Positions 1 through 9,765 of a stretch of DNA of 64,000 nucleotides are shown here, in pieces; the first letter of the stretch is position 1, and every line of letters begins with the position of its first letter. Origin of the DNA: Blumeriella jaapii (Eukaryota > Ascomycota > Leotiomycetes > Helotiales > Drepanopezizaceae); assembly GCA_009599575.1 (NCBI GenBank), contig VWND01000003.1, positions 1,068,001 to 1,132,000 of the forward strand. The letters are read 5' to 3'. A program made the translations under genes and the position numbers. The notes below the pieces were generated by a model, which was given only the letters and a program-made list of their open reading frames with translations, was not told the origin of the DNA and did not search any database.

Positions 1-596
1 TGACTTTTTTGTGTTGTGGTTTTTTTTTTTCCGAAGTCTCTGAGTGGGAAGCTTTTTTTCCTTTAAGTTGTGTTTGGCAAATTCTTTTTTTTTTATATGG
101 GTGAGTCACGTGCTCACCCATATAATTTCAGGTGGGTTTTGTTAAGGTTTTTTTTTTTTTTTTTCTATCGTGTTATTGGCGTTATGTTGATGGTCGAATG
201 TGTGTGCAGGAGGGGCAATGTTTTTTGCAATAAAGGAGGGGGGTCAAAGGCCTTGTATTCGAATCCTTGCGTCGGTCACCAGAAGAATGGGACAAGGTAG
301 TTCTTGAGATCGGGGATGTATTGTTCTAAAAGAGTGGAGGTCTCAGAAAAGTTTAAGTACAGATTGTGCGGGTCCGTGCCCTTAGTTTCGCTTGATGCCT
401 CAGGCCACAACAGGTACTGTATGCAAGCCGAAAGTCAACAATCGATCTTACATAACGAATCTTGCACGTGACAAACGCCCAGACGGCCTCATCAGCGACC
501 AGACTAACAGCGACGGCGACCTCGACCTCGACTCTGCTGCCATCTCAGGACCACATCTGCGCCTCGCACGCCCATCAACCATCTCGCATAGCTCCA
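1..596. other. 5' noncoding region upstream of the F-box gene
   Basis: I see no convincing gene here. The first 180 bases are rich in T runs, with a strong inverted repeat at 94-124. An ATG at 395 opens a frame that ends at 625 and overlaps the start of the F-box gene. It could be an upstream ORF or, if spliced, the first exon of that gene. A T-loop-like motif near 265-275 does not fold into a tRNA by eye. The stretch probably holds the promoter and 5' UTR of the F-box gene. Confidence 0.5.
94..124. repeat. 12-bp perfect inverted repeat around a CACGTG core
   Basis: The arms TATATGGGTGAG (94-105) and CTCACCCATATA (113-124) are perfect reverse complements. They are separated by seven bases, TCACGTG. 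The core contains CACGTG, a classic bHLH-factor site, and the whole could form a cruciform or a stem-loop in RNA. Its role is unknown. Confidence 0.75.
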
Positions 597-2381
597 ATGT
601 TGGCCTCGGGCGCCGTCATGCCTAGCAGGCTCGAGATCGCCGCGTCGCGCCCCAGGACGAGAGTCTCGACCAAGAGCAGACCAACCAAGAAGCGCAAGGC
701 ACGGGCAAAGAGAGACAACCTCATGCCGGCGCCAGACAGGCAATCCAACAAGAAGAGCCCTTTCCTGAACTTGCCAAACGAGTTGAAGCTTCTCGTCATT
801 GGATTCGTCCCCGTCAAAGACATTCCGAGTTTACGGCTCATGTCCGCAGCTTGGGCTGCAGCGGGTGCACCAGCGCTTTTCAGAGACGGATTTATAATGC
901 GTCCATACCTTGATTCTATGGCGCAGCTGAAGGCATTCTCTCAGCATCAAGAAATTGCCAGGGGCGTCCGGAGCATCTTGATCTACGCTGGTGATTTTGA
1001 CCGCTCGCAACTTGAAGCCGCGATAGTTCGCGAGGAAGACCAATTGAACTTTGCTTCGTTCGGCCAGCCGGGGCTGAAAATCTGGAAGTATGTGGATGCT
1101 GTCTTTGATGAGAGCCGATTCGACGACTATTGCAATCCGGCGACCTTGGCCCGCTGCCTTCCTTTGCTGCCCAATCTCGAGGCTATAGAAATTACGTCTT
1201 GGGAATGTCCTGTCCCTTGCACAAACAATGTCAAGTCCCCATTCAAGAGAGCGTGGGAGTATATGGCCGACCCTGATGACGAAGAAATTCAGGAGCAGTA
1301 CTCTCATCACCTGAAGAACCTGACCTCGATCAAACGATATAGCAGCATTTTGTCTTCTATTTTTGGGTGCAAGTCAGTCAAGAAGATTGCCATGGATGCC
1401 TTTCCAATCGACATGTTCCGTCCCCGAAGACTGCAGACCACCCCCGAGGAGAGAGACGTGTTCACCAGTATCTCTGAACAGCTATCCGCCTTTACACCCG
1501 GCCCGAGACTAAGGAAGAGCCTAACCGACATCAAAGAGCTGAGAATCTTCATTATTGGAGCAGGCTACATCAGGGACTACAATGCAAGCATGGGCAAGAC
1601 AATGGCTGATTTTATCGGCTGCTTCTCAAACATCACACACCTCGACATCTCGTATGAGGAAGATGACGAGGAAGAAGACAACGTGGACGAGTGCTGCATC
1701 GAATTCGAACGCACGCTCTTCCGCTACAGATTTCCGCATCTGACCAGCCTCCGCTTCGGAGGCACCGATTCCGAACCCCTGGAACTTGGTAGATTTCTGT
1801 TCAAGCATCGCAATACACTGAGACATTTGTACATCGGCGAGTGCGGCGTCAACTTGGATAACTCCACACACAAGGAGATCCTGACCTATCTCCGCGACCA
1901 CATGAAGCTCACGAAATTCGAACTATTCTCCGAAGCACAGCAGCGATTGTATGATGCCAACTGGAAACCTGCTCCTTATGCAAACCCCAGGCGGTCGTTG
2001 CCTGATGCGAAATTGCTGGAGCTTTACGTCACGGGGAAGTGTCCTTGGCCGATGGCGGAGGAGAATCCTGAGCCAGAGTACGGGACCTGGACCCCGAAGT
2101 TTATGGGGTCGTCTATGGAGTTGTTAGATCTAGGCGAGCAGGAGCTGAGTGAACTGTTCGAGGATGATTGGGAGACAGATGGGGAGTCTGAGATGGAGAA
2201 TGAGGAGGAGGAATTCGAAGACGTGTCTGATAGCGAAAACTCTGAGGATGAGGTTGAGGATGATTTAAGGGTTGATGAGTGGCACGTTACTTCAGTGCGA
2301 AGAACCCTTGGCGAGCTGGACCCCGAAAAAGGGGAGTGGGAAGATGTCACAGAAGTTGATAGTAGCGATGGAGAATTGTGA
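597..2381 (+). CDS. F-box domain protein with acidic C-terminal tail
   Basis: This is a 594-residue protein read from the first in-frame ATG (597). A second ATG at 618 has a better -3 purine and is also possible. A basic, NLS-like stretch (PTKKRKARAKR) lies near residues 29-39. An F-box-like motif follows at about residues 54-95, starting FLNLPNELKLLVIGF. F-box proteins usually link substrates to the SCF ubiquitin ligase through Skp1. The middle has scattered leucine-rich segments, as in fungal F-box/LRR-like proteins, without clear repeats. The last 75 or so residues are extremely acidic (runs of E and D). No intron is needed. A spliced alternative exists: ATG at 395, donor GT at 414, acceptor AG at 494-495, which joins this frame and adds about 40 residues. 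The substrate is unknown. Codon use is normal for the gene block, with no RIP-type damage. Confidence 0.82.
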   Translation: MLASGAVMPSRLEIAASRPRTRVSTKSRPTKKRKARAKRDNLMPAPDRQSNKKSPFLNLPNELKLLVIGFVPVKDIPSLRLMSAAWAAAGAPALFRDGFIMRPYLDSMAQLKAFSQHQEIARGVRSILIYAGDFDRSQLEAAIVREEDQLNFASFGQPGLKIWKYVDAVFDESRFDDYCNPATLARCLPLLPNLEAIEITSWECPVPCTNNVKSPFKRAWEYMADPDDEEIQEQYSHHLKNLTSIKRYSSILSSIFGCKSVKKIAMDAFPIDMFRPRRLQTTPEERDVFTSISEQLSAFTPGPRLRKSLTDIKELRIFIIGAGYIRDYNASMGKTMADFIGCFSNITHLDISYEEDDEEEDNVDECCIEFERTLFRYRFPHLTSLRFGGTDSEPLELGRFLFKHRNTLRHLYIGECGVNLDNSTHKEILTYLRDHMKLTKFELFSEAQQRLYDANWKPAPYANPRRSLPDAKLLELYVTGKCPWPMAEENPEPEYGTWTPKFMGSSMELLDLGEQELSELFEDDWETDGESEMENEEEEFEDVSDSENSEDEVEDDLRVDEWHVTSVRRTLGELDPEKGEWEDVTEVDSSDGEL

Positions 2382-3851
2382 TTTTTGGATTGTGGCTAGG
2401 CTATCTTGTGTTTATGCGTCGGAGTCTGCAGTGAATTGAGTTTGAATTCCGATATCAAGTTCATAGACAAAACATCAGACATGTGTATTCATGGCGCAAT
2501 AGCTCTTTGAGATCGGAATGAAAATACTTTCAGCAATCTCTTCCTTCTTTCTATTCTAGATCCCAAGCGATGGGAATGCAATGACAAAAGTACTAGGGGC
2601 AGATTGCCAGATACCACCCCTTTTCTTCCAAATGTGCAGAACACAGCCATTCACGCCTCCTGACCGCACAAACATTCCAGGAATCAAGTTCAATTGCACT
2701 ACTACGCTGGAGTTGAAGTTTGACCACAAGAGCGTGGCACTTGTAGCTCTCCTTATCAACTTAGGATCTGCCTTTCTCAACCACCGCTTATCCCCTGAAA
2801 CCCATCCCCGAAATGCTTACTCGCCATCCTCCATGCTATTCCGCTTTGCTATGGTCGGTTCCCTTCTTCGTGATTCGCATCACGAAACATTTGAACGTAG
2901 CTGCTTTCCGGTGGATTTTGCCGTTGTCGACGACTGTAGCTTGGCTGTATTCACATGCTGTGCGATGACTCCTGTCGGGGTGGTAAAAAAGACAAGGAGG
3001 ACAGCAAGGTGGCCGAGGGGATAGTTATTGAGGTCGATCTTGGTGAGCTCGTGGAATCATGATAGCAAATCAATACCGCACACTATTCAACCTCCGCACC
3101 TCTTTTTCAGCATCAGCAAAAGATACCGCCTCTCCCGGCTATTATGATTGTCGAAATTTACCCAATCACCAGCTGTCTCAGTGATATGACAGCCTCCTCC
3201 TTATCTTTGACAAGGACCGGCCGTTCAAGAAGCTGGTAGGGTCTGCCCCTCTCTATTCTAGTTTCTGCCGCTGAAGATGATAATTGTTATTGAAAATCAA
3301 ATCGTTGCACCACTCCTCGAAAGCAGCGATCGATTAGAGGGGGCTTACAACACCGTCTGTATCAGAGAAGGCTTTAGATTCCGCTGTAGTGGCAAGGACT
3401 TTGTTTGTCAGACAGCAGCATAAGACGGCGAGACTGCGGGAGATGACGACCACAGTGCTCGAGGGCAAATACCAAGAAGCATGTTTGGGCAATATTGGAG
3501 AACAGAACAAAGAGGCAAACCGCCCCGATAAGATAATTGACACAGCAAAAGGCGTAACAGAGTAGGATCGGGTGTACAACATATAAGGAAGCAAAATGCT
3601 GGAAACATAGCCGCCAGAGACACCGGTCTTGACGAAGTTTCGAGTAAACGAAGTAAAGATTTTAACAGGCGTCACCATCGCAACACAACTTGATACTGTC
3701 ATATCGTTGCATTATTTTCATTATCGCGGAATTCCTTGATATAGCCTCCAGCCAGTGGCGTATCCCCAAACTCCTTCGCTATGCAAGCAGACACGTACGT
3801 ACACACCGAAAATATAATGCTTTCCCCAATGCGAGCTTGCTTTCCTTGGTC
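2382..3851. other. Convergent intergenic region, no supported gene
   Basis: This 1.47-kb stretch lies between the 3' end of the F-box gene (+) and the 3' end of the PHF5 gene (-). It should hold both 3' UTRs. An ATG-started frame at 2581-3024 (+, 147 codons) and one at 3334-3702 (-, 122 codons) show no recognisable domain and no usual coding signature. A third open stretch on + (3338-3562) reads as a polar, helix-like peptide but lacks an early ATG. Base composition is ordinary. I treat it as noncoding, with a possible decayed gene near 3.3-3.6 kb. Confidence 0.45.
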
Positions 3852-4329
3852 CTAATGATTCCTGAAATTCTTCTTTTGATAGAAGAGGTCCGTACGTGAG
3901 GATCCTAAATTGATAATCTTTGGGCATCCGTCACGATCCTTTTCCAACCGGGTGCATTCGAAGCAGTAGAACGCATCGGAAATGCCCTGGAAGCATGTCA
4001 GTACTTGCTTTCGGAACTTGACTCCGGAATGTACATACCTCGCCCCCACAGACAACGCACTTATTCTGATAATTGCCAAAGCTACATTCGTCGCAGATGC
4101 GGACAAGAGTTGTGGGTCGAACGTAGGAATCACAGACCGGGCATTTGCCATCGCATTTGTCACAGAGACGGCCGATAGCTATGCCAGATTGCTTGCGGCA
4201 CATAACCAGGTCTCTGCGGAAGAGACGCGCGTTAGCACATCATATCATGCTATATTGCATTCTACACAGTTCTATGTCTGGGTAGATGGAGAAGTTCGGC
4301 TGAAGGACTCACGGATGATGGCGGGACAT
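3852..4329 (-). CDS. PHF5-like zinc protein (SF3b complex subunit, Rds3/PHF5A homologue)
   Basis: Three exons read on the - strand: 4329-4313, 4213-4039 and 3986-3852. Introns are 4312-4214 (GTGAGT...CAG) and 4038-3987 (GTATGT...TACTGAC...CAG). The spliced protein is 108 residues, close to the about 110 of the family. It starts MSRHHPDLV and keeps the family blocks [28 protein letters not shown] and [16 protein letters not shown]. Its CxxC pairs (CDKC, CPVC, CDEC, CVVC, CFEC) fit the knotted zinc-binding fold of PHF5A/Rds3. In known systems this protein is part of SF3b in the U2 snRNP and helps hold the branch-point adenosine; it acts in the nucleus. The C-terminus (KKNFRNH) differs from the usual GFKK-type end, so the last residues are less certain. 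It is divergent from the pinin gene. Confidence 0.93.
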
Positions 4330-4644
4330 AGCGAGGTTGCTTTTCTAGAGATATGGAAAGAATAAGCGTAGGGGGGTTCTTCTGAAGCCTTCAGCCAGAA
4401 GAAATATGCGGAGTTATTCGTTATTGGTTGTGCGTTGGTACGCCGTGGTCGCCGTTCTGCTCTTGTTATGCAAAGGGTGAAGTTAGAAAGTTCGATATCG
4501 CGATCTCGACGCGGTAACACTCCGGGAGGACTCCGGCTCCGGCTCCGATTCAGCCTGGTCGGCCGACAATTTACACACTCGCTATTTCACTTCCCCTACT
4601 AACAGCTTTCAGTTAATCCTGTCTTTCGAGAAGAGACAATAATC
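4330..4644. promoter_or_regulatory. Shared divergent promoter between PHF5 and pinin genes
   Basis: Only 315 bp separate the two start codons, so both promoters and both 5' UTRs must lie here. I see no clear TATA box. A GC-rich patch with repeated GGCTCC lies near 4530-4550. TACTAAC (4597-4603) followed by TTTCAG (4607-4612) looks like an intron 3' end. With a donor at 4514 it would give a 5'-UTR intron for the pinin gene. Co-regulation is inferred from the layout alone. Confidence 0.6.
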
Positions 4645-5707
4645 ATGGCTGATATCAGCGGGTACGACGTCCCCTTTTCCGCAGCCCTTATGTACAATTG
4701 TTACTAAAGCATCTCTGTCTTCTAGACCCGTCGCCTCAGCAGTCGTCCTCCCCGAGGCTGACGCGCCCAACCACCCCCCGAAACGGCGCCAGTCCTCAGT
4801 GTCAGACTCGGCATCCAAAAGAGCTAGAGTATTCCTCGATGCAGATAGCAACTCCTCTGCCACGCGGCGCGTTTCTCCGCATCCAGTTGAGTCTGCAAAG
4901 CAGGGACCAGAAGTCAGGCGCGAGGAAGATGGACTACAGGTCCGGCGGAAGAGCAGCGTGCAAGAAGAGAAGAAGCGAGGGCAGCGACTTTTTGGTGGAA
5001 TTCTCAGTGCGCTCAGTCAGAGTACACCAAACGGCCAGCAGAAGCGACGATTGGAAATCGAGAAGCGCCAGCATGAAAGAGTCAAGCAGCAGAAGGACGC
5101 CGATGAACAGCAGAGGAGAGAGAAGCTTGCAGATTTGAACAAGGTCCGGAAGACTGAGCAGATCAAGTACGACGAAGCCGAGGTCAGTGACCTTCAACGA
5201 GGAAAGCTACTGGTCACATCATAACAGGCGACGCAGATGCGGACTCGACATTCCAATCTCCAAGCCACGGCGAATTTCCTCTACACAAAGTCCGAGCCGA
5301 GAATTGCACGTTTCCCTTGCCCAGTTTGTCTGCCATTAATGCTGATTGCGATGTAGTACTACAATCCTTGGAAGCTGCTGCCAGGAGACGAAGAACGAAT
5401 CAAGACCCAAATTGAGGAAGCCGAAATGACGATCGAAAGAGAAGTCTCACAGTTCGAATTGCGTTACACAAATCAAACCAGCAGGACAGACTCCCGGATT
5501 AAGAGAGCTGGCAGCATATCGAAAGAGACGCCGGGTGAGCCTCTCACTGAGCCTCCCTCTGTTTCCGTTTCCAAAATTGATGTAACTACTAATCATACAC
5601 CTCAACAATCACTACAGTCCGAGCCGATCGTGGAGGAGAAACGGGTCCAGGACGAGCATAACGGTGAAGTTGTCGTGGAAAACGACGAGGATACAGTCAT
5701 ATACTGA
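4645..5707 (+). CDS. Pinin/SDK/MemA domain protein (splicing-associated)
   Basis: Four exons give a 300-residue protein: 4645-4661, 4726-5182, 5228-5305 and 5357-5707. Intron 1 (64 nt) is GT-AG with a TTACTAAA branch region. Intron 2 (45 nt) is GTCAGT...CAG and very short. Intron 3 (5306-5356, 51 nt) starts with GC, not GT. That boundary is needed to join EPRI to YYNPWKLLP, a junction conserved in the family. The N-terminus has NLS-like PPKRR and KRARV. The pinin/SDK/memA domain runs from about residue 88 (RGQRLFGGILSAL) through a basic coiled coil to about residue 220 (TIEREVSQFELR). The tail is polar and acidic. Animal pinin joins exon-junction and splicing complexes; in fungi a nuclear splicing role is inferred. 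Failure to remove intron 2 would end the protein at TGA/TAA-rich sequence near 5224. Confidence 0.88.
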
Positions 5708-6099
5708 GAGCAAGGTACAAGTTCCAAGTCGCTGTAAGGTCCCGGCGTTCCGGTGCTGTTGTGGGAACTGATATCCGTGCATCAAGCATTTCTGTACATA
5801 GGCCCTCTGACTCCCATAGTATTTGCTTCTGCGGCCGCACCAGATCTTTCCCAGTCTTTTCGTTTCCCGCGATTCTCAGCATCCACGCATCGAGTCAGTA
5901 ACTAATCAGGTCTCACAAAAACCCCGCACCTTCTAATTTTCCGAAGGTCAATCCTCCAGGTGTTCCACAGGAATACGAGAGTTCTCGGACAAGCCGACGG
6001 ATAGGCCGAGCGAGGTATAAAGCATCGATCTTCCTTCCCCGCCTCACATTCGGGCCTCGCGCAAACACCAACCACTACGTTGTTCTCCCTACTTGAAAG
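5708..6099. promoter_or_regulatory. Intergenic region with TATA box for the hydrolase gene
   Basis: This holds the 3' UTR of the pinin gene and the promoter of the downstream hydrolase. A TATAAAG box lies at 6016-6022, 78 bp upstream of the ATG. It is followed by a pyrimidine-rich stretch (TTCCTTCCCC) typical of fungal transcription starts. No other gene is visible. Confidence 0.55.
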
Positions 6100-7098
6100 A
6101 TGATGGTTGACAAACTCGCCCCGAATGACCCTCGAGTCCAATACAAATCGGCTATTCTTAATGGCGTGACGTATAGCTACATCCTAGCCGAACCCCAGGG
6201 CCAGATTCTTCACACCATCTTCCTTGTCCACGGCTGGCCTGATCTTTCCTTCGCATGGCGATATCAGATCCCACTTTTGGTCTCCCTAGGGCTTCGTGTT
6301 GTCGCCCCGGATATGATGGGCTATGCGGGAACCGACGCCCCCGAAGCTCTAAAGTTCTACACCTACAAGCGGGCTGCCGATGATTTAGCAACTCTTGCCC
6401 AGCAACTGGGACTCTCGAGCATCATCTTGGGAGGACACGACTGGGGTGGAGCCATCGTCTACCGATTTGCCCTACATTATCCCCAGCTCATCAAAGCTAT
6501 TATCAGTGTATGCACGCCCTTCTTTTCTCCAAGAAAGGAGTTTCTCGATGCTGCCACGGTCCTACCAAACTTCAAATATCAACTGCATCTTCGTGGCCCT
6601 GAAGTCGAGGCAAAAATCGTCGGGGAAGAAAAGCTGCGCCAATTCTTGAACGCGATGTACGAAGGACGTACACCTGACGGCAAGCCAGGCATTTCCGCCT
6701 CCCAGGGCGTCTTTTTCGACGCACTTCCAGAGATGGGCCCAAGTCCGCTCTTGAGCAAGGAAGAGATGGATTTCTATGTGGAAAGATATTCCATGAAGGG
6801 TATGCGCGGGCCACTGAATTGGTACCGGACTCAGCATCTTAACTTTGAAGACGAGAAAGAAATGGCCGAGAAGATGGACGATTTCAAGTTTGACATGCCG
6901 ACGTTGTTTATTGCGGGCAGAAGAGACTCTGCATTACCACCATCTATGTCTTCGGGTATGGAAAAGTGGTTTAGGAGTCTGACTAGAAGGGAAGTCGACG
7001 CGAGCCATTGGGCGTTATGGGAAACCCCTGCTGAGGTTAACCGTTATCTCGAAGAATTTTTGGCGGACCAATCTATCGCTGTAAAATCCAGTCTGTGA
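6100..7098 (+). CDS. Epoxide hydrolase-like alpha/beta hydrolase
   Basis: An intronless gene of 332 residues starting at the first of two adjacent ATGs. It has the full set of soluble epoxide hydrolase marks. The HGWPD oxyanion motif is at residues 44-48. GHDWGG carries the nucleophile Asp114. Tyr160 and the NWYR tyrosine (Tyr242) suit the lid tyrosines that bind the epoxide oxygen. The acid is probably Asp276 in GRRDSALPP, and His303 in SHWALWETP completes the triad. Such enzymes open epoxides to vicinal diols through a covalent ester on the nucleophilic Asp; haloalkane dehalogenases share the fold, but the lid tyrosines favour epoxide hydrolysis. No signal peptide is seen, so it is probably cytosolic. 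The substrate is unknown. It ends only about 190 bp from the RIP-affected block yet shows no damage. Confidence 0.92.
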   Translation: MMVDKLAPNDPRVQYKSAILNGVTYSYILAEPQGQILHTIFLVHGWPDLSFAWRYQIPLLVSLGLRVVAPDMMGYAGTDAPEALKFYTYKRAADDLATLAQQLGLSSIILGGHDWGGAIVYRFALHYPQLIKAIISVCTPFFSPRKEFLDAATVLPNFKYQLHLRGPEVEAKIVGEEKLRQFLNAMYEGRTPDGKPGISASQGVFFDALPEMGPSPLLSKEEMDFYVERYSMKGMRGPLNWYRTQHLNFEDEKEMAEKMDDFKFDMPTLFIAGRRDSALPPSMSSGMEKWFRSLTRREVDASHWALWETPAEVNRYLEEFLADQSIAVKSSL

Positions 7099-7295
7099 TC
7101 ACGATTTTATGATGACCGGGTGGCTTTTAGCCACTGTAGGATGCACGGACCGCCGTTGGAGGAATTTTTCTTTTATAGATAGATAGCTTTAGGAAATACG
7201 GTCTTTCAAAAGCTTTTATTTATTTATTTTCTAAAGGCACACGGGCAACGCTGCAGCCTGTAAAATCTGTGACGATCTACAGCACATTGATATAT
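7099..7295. other. 3' flank of the hydrolase gene and border of the AT-rich block
   Basis: This is the 3' UTR and flank of the hydrolase gene, ending in mixed sequence (GC-rich patch near 7240-7275). From about 7296 the sequence matches the leader region of the family A retroelement and becomes AT-rich. This is the border between normal and RIP-altered DNA. No terminal LTR or TSD is visible, so the remnant's left edge is a truncation or old breakpoint. Confidence 0.6.
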
Positions 7296-7653
7296 GAATA
7301 TGATAATTACAATTTGCAGCTTTTTATTAAAAGTAGTAAGAAAATAGCTGTACGTGTCTTAGCCTAAGCCACGGATTATCGAAACCGTAGATTTTACAAC
7401 AATATTATATTAATCCAACCGATCTACCAAAAAACAATTTTTTTTTCATATATTATTTAACTATTTAAACGCAACTTTATTTTATTTAATTTTCTTAAAA
7501 AAAAACTTTTTTAATAGCTTCCCTATTAAAAACGACTTTTTTTACGCTGAAAACTCTTAATTTATAATTCCGGAAAACATTTATATATTTAATTCAATCC
7601 CTATCAACATTTTCGCTAATATTATAAACAACGACGCATTTCGTTTTTTATAC
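7296..7653 (+). mobile_element. Family A remnant A-0 (leader fragment)
   Basis: The stretch matches the part of the family A leader that lies between the 5' LTR and gag in other copies. Shared landmarks are the ACAATTTGC block, the CCACGG...CCGTAG stem and the ACGACGC block just before the gag start. It stops at the point where the gag ATG would begin, because the A-1 LTR is inserted there. Neither its 5' LTR nor its downstream half is found in place. Confidence 0.7.
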
Positions 7654-7920
7654 TGTAAAACGGTGATACTTTGTATTAATGGGATTTGGTAGTTTTAGCT
7701 ATGGTCGAGGCATGGACCCTTCCGAGACCCCCTGCCAATAACTATTTTTAACAAATATAAAAGCAAAGCATTCCCTTAAATAATACTATAAGCACGCAGT
7801 TTAATTTATACTTTTATTTATTTTTCCTTTTTTTTCTTCAGTTTTTTCTAGGAATTTCCTAGATTATTTTACCCACCGATATATGGCCGTATCAATCTGG
7901 TTTTTCTACCTACTTTTATA
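7654..7920 (+). repeat. 5' LTR of A-1
   Basis: It starts TGTAAAACGG and ends CTTTTATA (originally TTTACA, as in copy A-5). It is 267 bp, the same as the copies at 36759, 48169, 53194 and 61959. It contains a TATAAAAG promoter motif near 7757 and a shared block ending in CTACCTAC. Confidence 0.88.
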
Positions 7921-8262
7921 TTTAATAATCTACGCAGGAATTTAAACTTCGGTGTTTCGTTTTTATATACTCGCCGATGCATTTTTTAAATTTACAATTA
8001 AAATCGATTTCGATATTTCGCTATTACGGCTTAAAAAACCTTTTATATAATATTATTCGCAGCTGTATTAAATAAAAAACTTTTAATAGCTTTTTTTATT
8101 TTGCGTATAATTATTAAATTATAAAAATGCAATATATTTTAAAAACGTCTGAAATTACGATCAGGCAATTCTGAACCGTACGAAATTCAAAGCTCGAAAA
8201 TCGCTTTTTTATTTAAAAATAACAAATTGAATATTAATTCGTACGCTTCGACCGCTGCGCTC

Positions 8263-8528
8263 TGTGACGACTCACTTTTTTGGCCCCTCGTGTCATCCCA
8301 GCAACTACGTATAGCTGCAAGCTCCCTGGTCTTCTGATAGGTCTCCCATCAACTGTGGAAACTATTCATATATATAAGGCTTTTTTTCTTTAGCAACTTC
8401 TGCTTTCTGCAGTTGTTAATTTTAAATAAATATTTTTGTTACAAAACCAAAGGCTCGTTTCTTATATTATATAAACACGGCGACCAGTTGATTGATCTTT
8501 TAGCTTTTCGATTAATTAAATCGTTATA
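8263..8528 (+). repeat. 5' LTR of C-1
   Basis: Starts TGTGACGACT and ends TTATA (RIP form of GTCACA). It has a TATATATAAGG promoter motif. It is a partly RIP-changed copy of the clean solo LTR at 33195. Confidence 0.88.
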
Positions 8529-9500
8529 TTATCAACAATTTTTTTTTTACGCTGGCGACAGCGTAAATTATTTCTTTTTTCGAATTTCTTACGGGTCATA
8601 CCAAAATGATCGACCGGTCGTAAAAAAACCTATTTTCGCATTTCGCGAAAAATAGCTTTTGTTTAACGATTCTTCTTTTAGCAGAGCTTTTCAGCTTCTG
8701 CTATTACATTTTAATCTCCTTTTTTTTAATCAGCGAAAAAGCAGCTTCCCCTAAAAGCTTTTTTTTTTGAAAAACAGTCCTTTCTCCGAGGAAAAAAAAA
8801 CAAAAGAAAAGGCAAAGCGCTAACCATTTCGCCTGCCATTTTTTTTTTGCAGCTTAGCGCTAAAAGCGTTTAATTAAAACTTTTGCAAAATTAATTAAAA
8901 AAAGCGCAAAAGCGTGAACGACAACTTTTAGAAATTATACGATTGCGGCAGACTTTTTAATCAAAGCGTTTAATAAAATCTATCGAACGTGCTTCTGCCA
9001 GTCGCGAATCCGCTGCTTCTCCTTTTTTTCGCAACGTCTTATTTTAATTAATAAACGCTGCAAATTAATTTTTACGCTTTTCGCGAACTTTTTTTGAATT
9101 TTCTTATAACGGCCAAAACCTTAACGCGCTTTTTAAACGCTATAATTCCTATTTATTTGCTGATTTTCGATTAGCTCGTATAAAACGCGTTCCGAACTTT
9201 AAGTTTAAGCTAAATAATAGTAAAAATTACAAAGCACGTTATTAAAAAACTAAAATTCTCGATAACTTCGAATTTTATTACGATTATTTCGCTAGCGATC
9301 GATTTCGCAAAAATTACATATTCGATCAGACCGAAAACGTAGCAAAAAAGTTTCTGACCCCGCGTATCTTGGACCGTTCCGACCCTATACTTTTCGAAAA
9401 ATTAATTAAAAAGGTCGCCGATTTTCTGGCCGATCTTTTAAACGTTTAAAAAGCCGAAAACGAATTTAAAATACTTGTAATAAATACGCACGACGATTTT
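8529..9500 (+). other. 5' internal part of C-1 (leader and start of gag), degraded
   Basis: The stretch is nearly the same as 9766-10680, the 5' interior of C-2. Many stops prevent a continuous reading. The join to 22283 is confirmed by matching sequence near 17098 in C-2. No RNA gene is seen. Confidence 0.7.
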
Positions 9501-9765
9501 TGTGACGATTCACTCGTTTGCCCTCGCGTTACCCCAGCAACTACGTATAGTTGCAAGCTTTCTGGTCTTCTGGTGGGTCTTTTTATCAACTGTGGAAACT
9601 ATTTATATATATAAGGCTTTTTTTTTTTAGCAACTTCTGCTTTTTGCAATTGTTAATTTTAAATAAATATTTTTGTTACAAAACCAAAAGCTCGTTTTTT
9701 ATATTATATGAATACGGCGACCAATTAATTGATTTCCCAGCCTTTCGACTAATTAAATCGTTATA
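9501..9765 (+). repeat. 5' LTR of C-2
   Basis: Starts TGTGACGATT and ends TTATA. It is 265 bp and close to the LTR at 8263. Confidence 0.88.

Noticed and set aside
240..300. tRNA-like B-box motif (TTCGAATCC)
   Set aside because: No D-arm, anticodon arm or matching acceptor stem could be folded around it.
2581..3024. 147-codon ATG frame on +
   Set aside because: No recognisable domain. It lies in a convergent 3' UTR region and overlaps other open frames on the opposite strand.
3334..3702. 122-codon frame on -
   Set aside because: No domain, mixed hydrophobic composition and no splice signals tying it to a gene.
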